Positions 5,871 through 6,549 of a stretch of 6,549 bases of DNA are shown here, piece after piece. Source of the stretch: Candidatus Uhrbacteria bacterium (GTDB lineage Bacteria > Patescibacteriota > Patescibacteriia > UBA9934 > GWF2-40-263); NCBI GenBank assembly GCA_016205995.1, contig JACQSJ010000061.1, positions 1-6,549 on the forward strand, read 5' to 3'. The first letter of the stretch is position 1; each line of letters begins with the position of its first letter. The notes under the pieces are model-generated. The model searched no databases and was not told the DNA's origin. It saw only the letters and a program-made list of their open reading frames with translations. Both the position numbers and the translations under genes were made by a program.

Positions 5871-5963
5871 GTCCCCCTTTTTAGGGGGGACCACAGGGGG
5901 TTACGAGCTCATCGACTACGGATGAGTAACCACCCCTAGCCCCTCCTTAAAAAGGAGGGGGAC
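5871..5963. repeat. 93-bp imperfect palindromic element (REP/MITE-like)
   Basis: Two 43-base arms (5871-5913 and 5921-5963) are imperfect reverse complements around a 7-base loop GACTACG. Both outer ends read GTCCCCC/GGGGGAC. The arms also fold on their own: GTCCCCC 5871-5877 pairs with GGGGGAC 5885-5891, and CCCCTCCTT 5940-5948 pairs with AAGGAGGGG 5952-5960 around AAA. The central stem is CTCATC/GATGAG, next to GTTA/TAAC with a 4-base bulge (5904-5907). It fills most of the 132-bp rsmH-ftsL gap and encodes nothing. The sequence type resembles dispersed palindromic repeats in other bacterial genomes, possibly mobilised by a transposase acting in trans. That origin is inference from one copy. 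Confidence 0.75.
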
Positions 5964-5971
5964 CGGATAGT

Positions 5972-6549
5972 TTAGATTTTTTCCGCCACACGGAGCTTGG
6001 CGCTGCGTGCCCGAGGATTCTCGAGCCGCTCTTCACGCGTGGCAGTGATGGGACGCTTCGTCACCACCTTGAGGGCCGGGGTGCTTTTAAAAAACTGTTT
6101 GATGATCCGGTCCTCAAGGGAGTGGAAGCTGATGATCGCCAGGCGACCACCCGGTTTTAACAAATTCACACACTCTGGAAGCGCACGCTCTAATTCACCG
6201 AATTCATCGTTCACGGCGATTCTCAAGGCCTGGAATACTTTCGTCGCAGGGTGCACCTTGCCGTGCCGTCGCGTTGTTGACGCGATGAGCGCAGCAAGCG
6301 CAAGGGTGCGAGTGAGAGGATCCTCGACTCGAGAACGAACGATCGAACGAGCGATGGCACGTGCATTCACTTCTTCGCCGTATTGTCGAAAAATCCGTGC
6401 CAGCTCTTCTTCAGACCAGGTATCGACCACCTCACCGGCGGTGAGGGGTTGTGACTGGTCATAGCGCATGTCTAGCGGTCCGTCATTCTGGAAAGAAAAT
6501 CCACGATCTGGGTCGTCCACATGGACAGAAGAAAACCCCAGATCCAGAA
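5972..6549 (-). CDS. rsmH: 16S rRNA m4C1402 methyltransferase RsmH (N-terminus missing)
   Basis: The last 191 residues of RsmH (MraW), which N4-methylates C1402 in the decoding centre of 16S rRNA using S-adenosylmethionine. The frame is open to the window edge and begins LDLGFSSVHVDDPDRGFSF, followed by DGPLDMRYD (visible residues 22-30), both family hallmarks. Further matches are RRHGKVHPATKVFQALRI (93-110), GGRLAIISFHSLEDR (133-147) and the C-terminal NPRARSAKLRVAEK (177-190). The full protein is usually about 300 aa, so roughly a third, including the glycine-rich SAM loop, lies beyond the window. The GTG at 6520 is internal because conserved sequence continues upstream of it. The family position usually reading DMRMD is DMRYD here. 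The gene is the first dcw-cluster member seen and is followed by ftsL. Confidence 0.97.
   Translation of the reverse strand, partial: LDLGFSSVHVDDPDRGFSFQNDGPLDMRYDQSQPLTAGEVVDTWSEEELARIFRQYGEEVNARAIARSIVRSRVEDPLTRTLALAALIASTTRRHGKVHPATKVFQALRIAVNDEFGELERALPECVNLLKPGGRLAIISFHSLEDRIIKQFFKSTPALKVVTKRPITATREERLENPRARSAKLRVAEKI

Noticed and set aside
5871..5963. The palindrome as an intrinsic terminator or a CRISPR repeat
   Set aside because: No U tract follows either sub-hairpin in the direction of transcription, and there is a single copy with no spacers.
6518..6520. GTG as the start of rsmH
   Set aside because: The frame stays open to the window edge, and the conserved LDLGFSSVHV lies upstream of it, so the gene is cut by the window.

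Overview
The window looks like chromosomal DNA from a member of the Candidate Phyla Radiation (Patescibacteria), most likely a Parcubacteria-type lineage. Four things suggest this: a VirD4/TraD-like ATPase paired with a small acidic-tailed partner, two proteins that look like lineage-restricted 'hypotheticals', a cysteinyl-tRNA synthetase with CPR-like motif variants, and very compact spacing. This assignment rests on recognition, not on a search. TGA is used as a stop in several genes, so the SR1/Gracilibacteria recoding (TGA = Gly) does not apply.

Every gene lies on the minus strand, so transcription runs from high to low coordinates. The order is: rsmH (5' end off the window), a 93-bp palindromic repeat, an ftsL-like division gene, a terminator, a 205-aa protein with an EGHHR motif, a 186-aa multispanning membrane protein, cysS, a terminator, a 176-aa protein with an acidic/proline-rich N-terminus, and a large membrane-anchored ATPase that runs off the low end of the window. 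The ATPase reading frame is open from 2219 to the window edge (739 codons).

The rsmH-ftsL pair is the start of a dcw (division and cell wall) cluster, but ftsI does not follow; a hairpin terminator closes the unit. The middle three genes and the last two form separate short units. The last two overlap by one base (TGATG) and probably act together at the envelope as part of a type IV secretion/DNA-transfer-like system.

Two regulatory patterns stand out. First, three genes have a good -10 hexamer ending 9-10 nt before the ATG and no Shine-Dalgarno, which predicts leaderless mRNAs. Second, the 176-aa gene ends with an A AAA AAG heptamer, and a -1 shift there would enter the ATPase frame and read through its start codon, potentially fusing the two proteins. 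The plus strand shows no gene that I believe in. The longest gene-free stretch (5840-5971) is 132 bp and is mostly the palindromic repeat.
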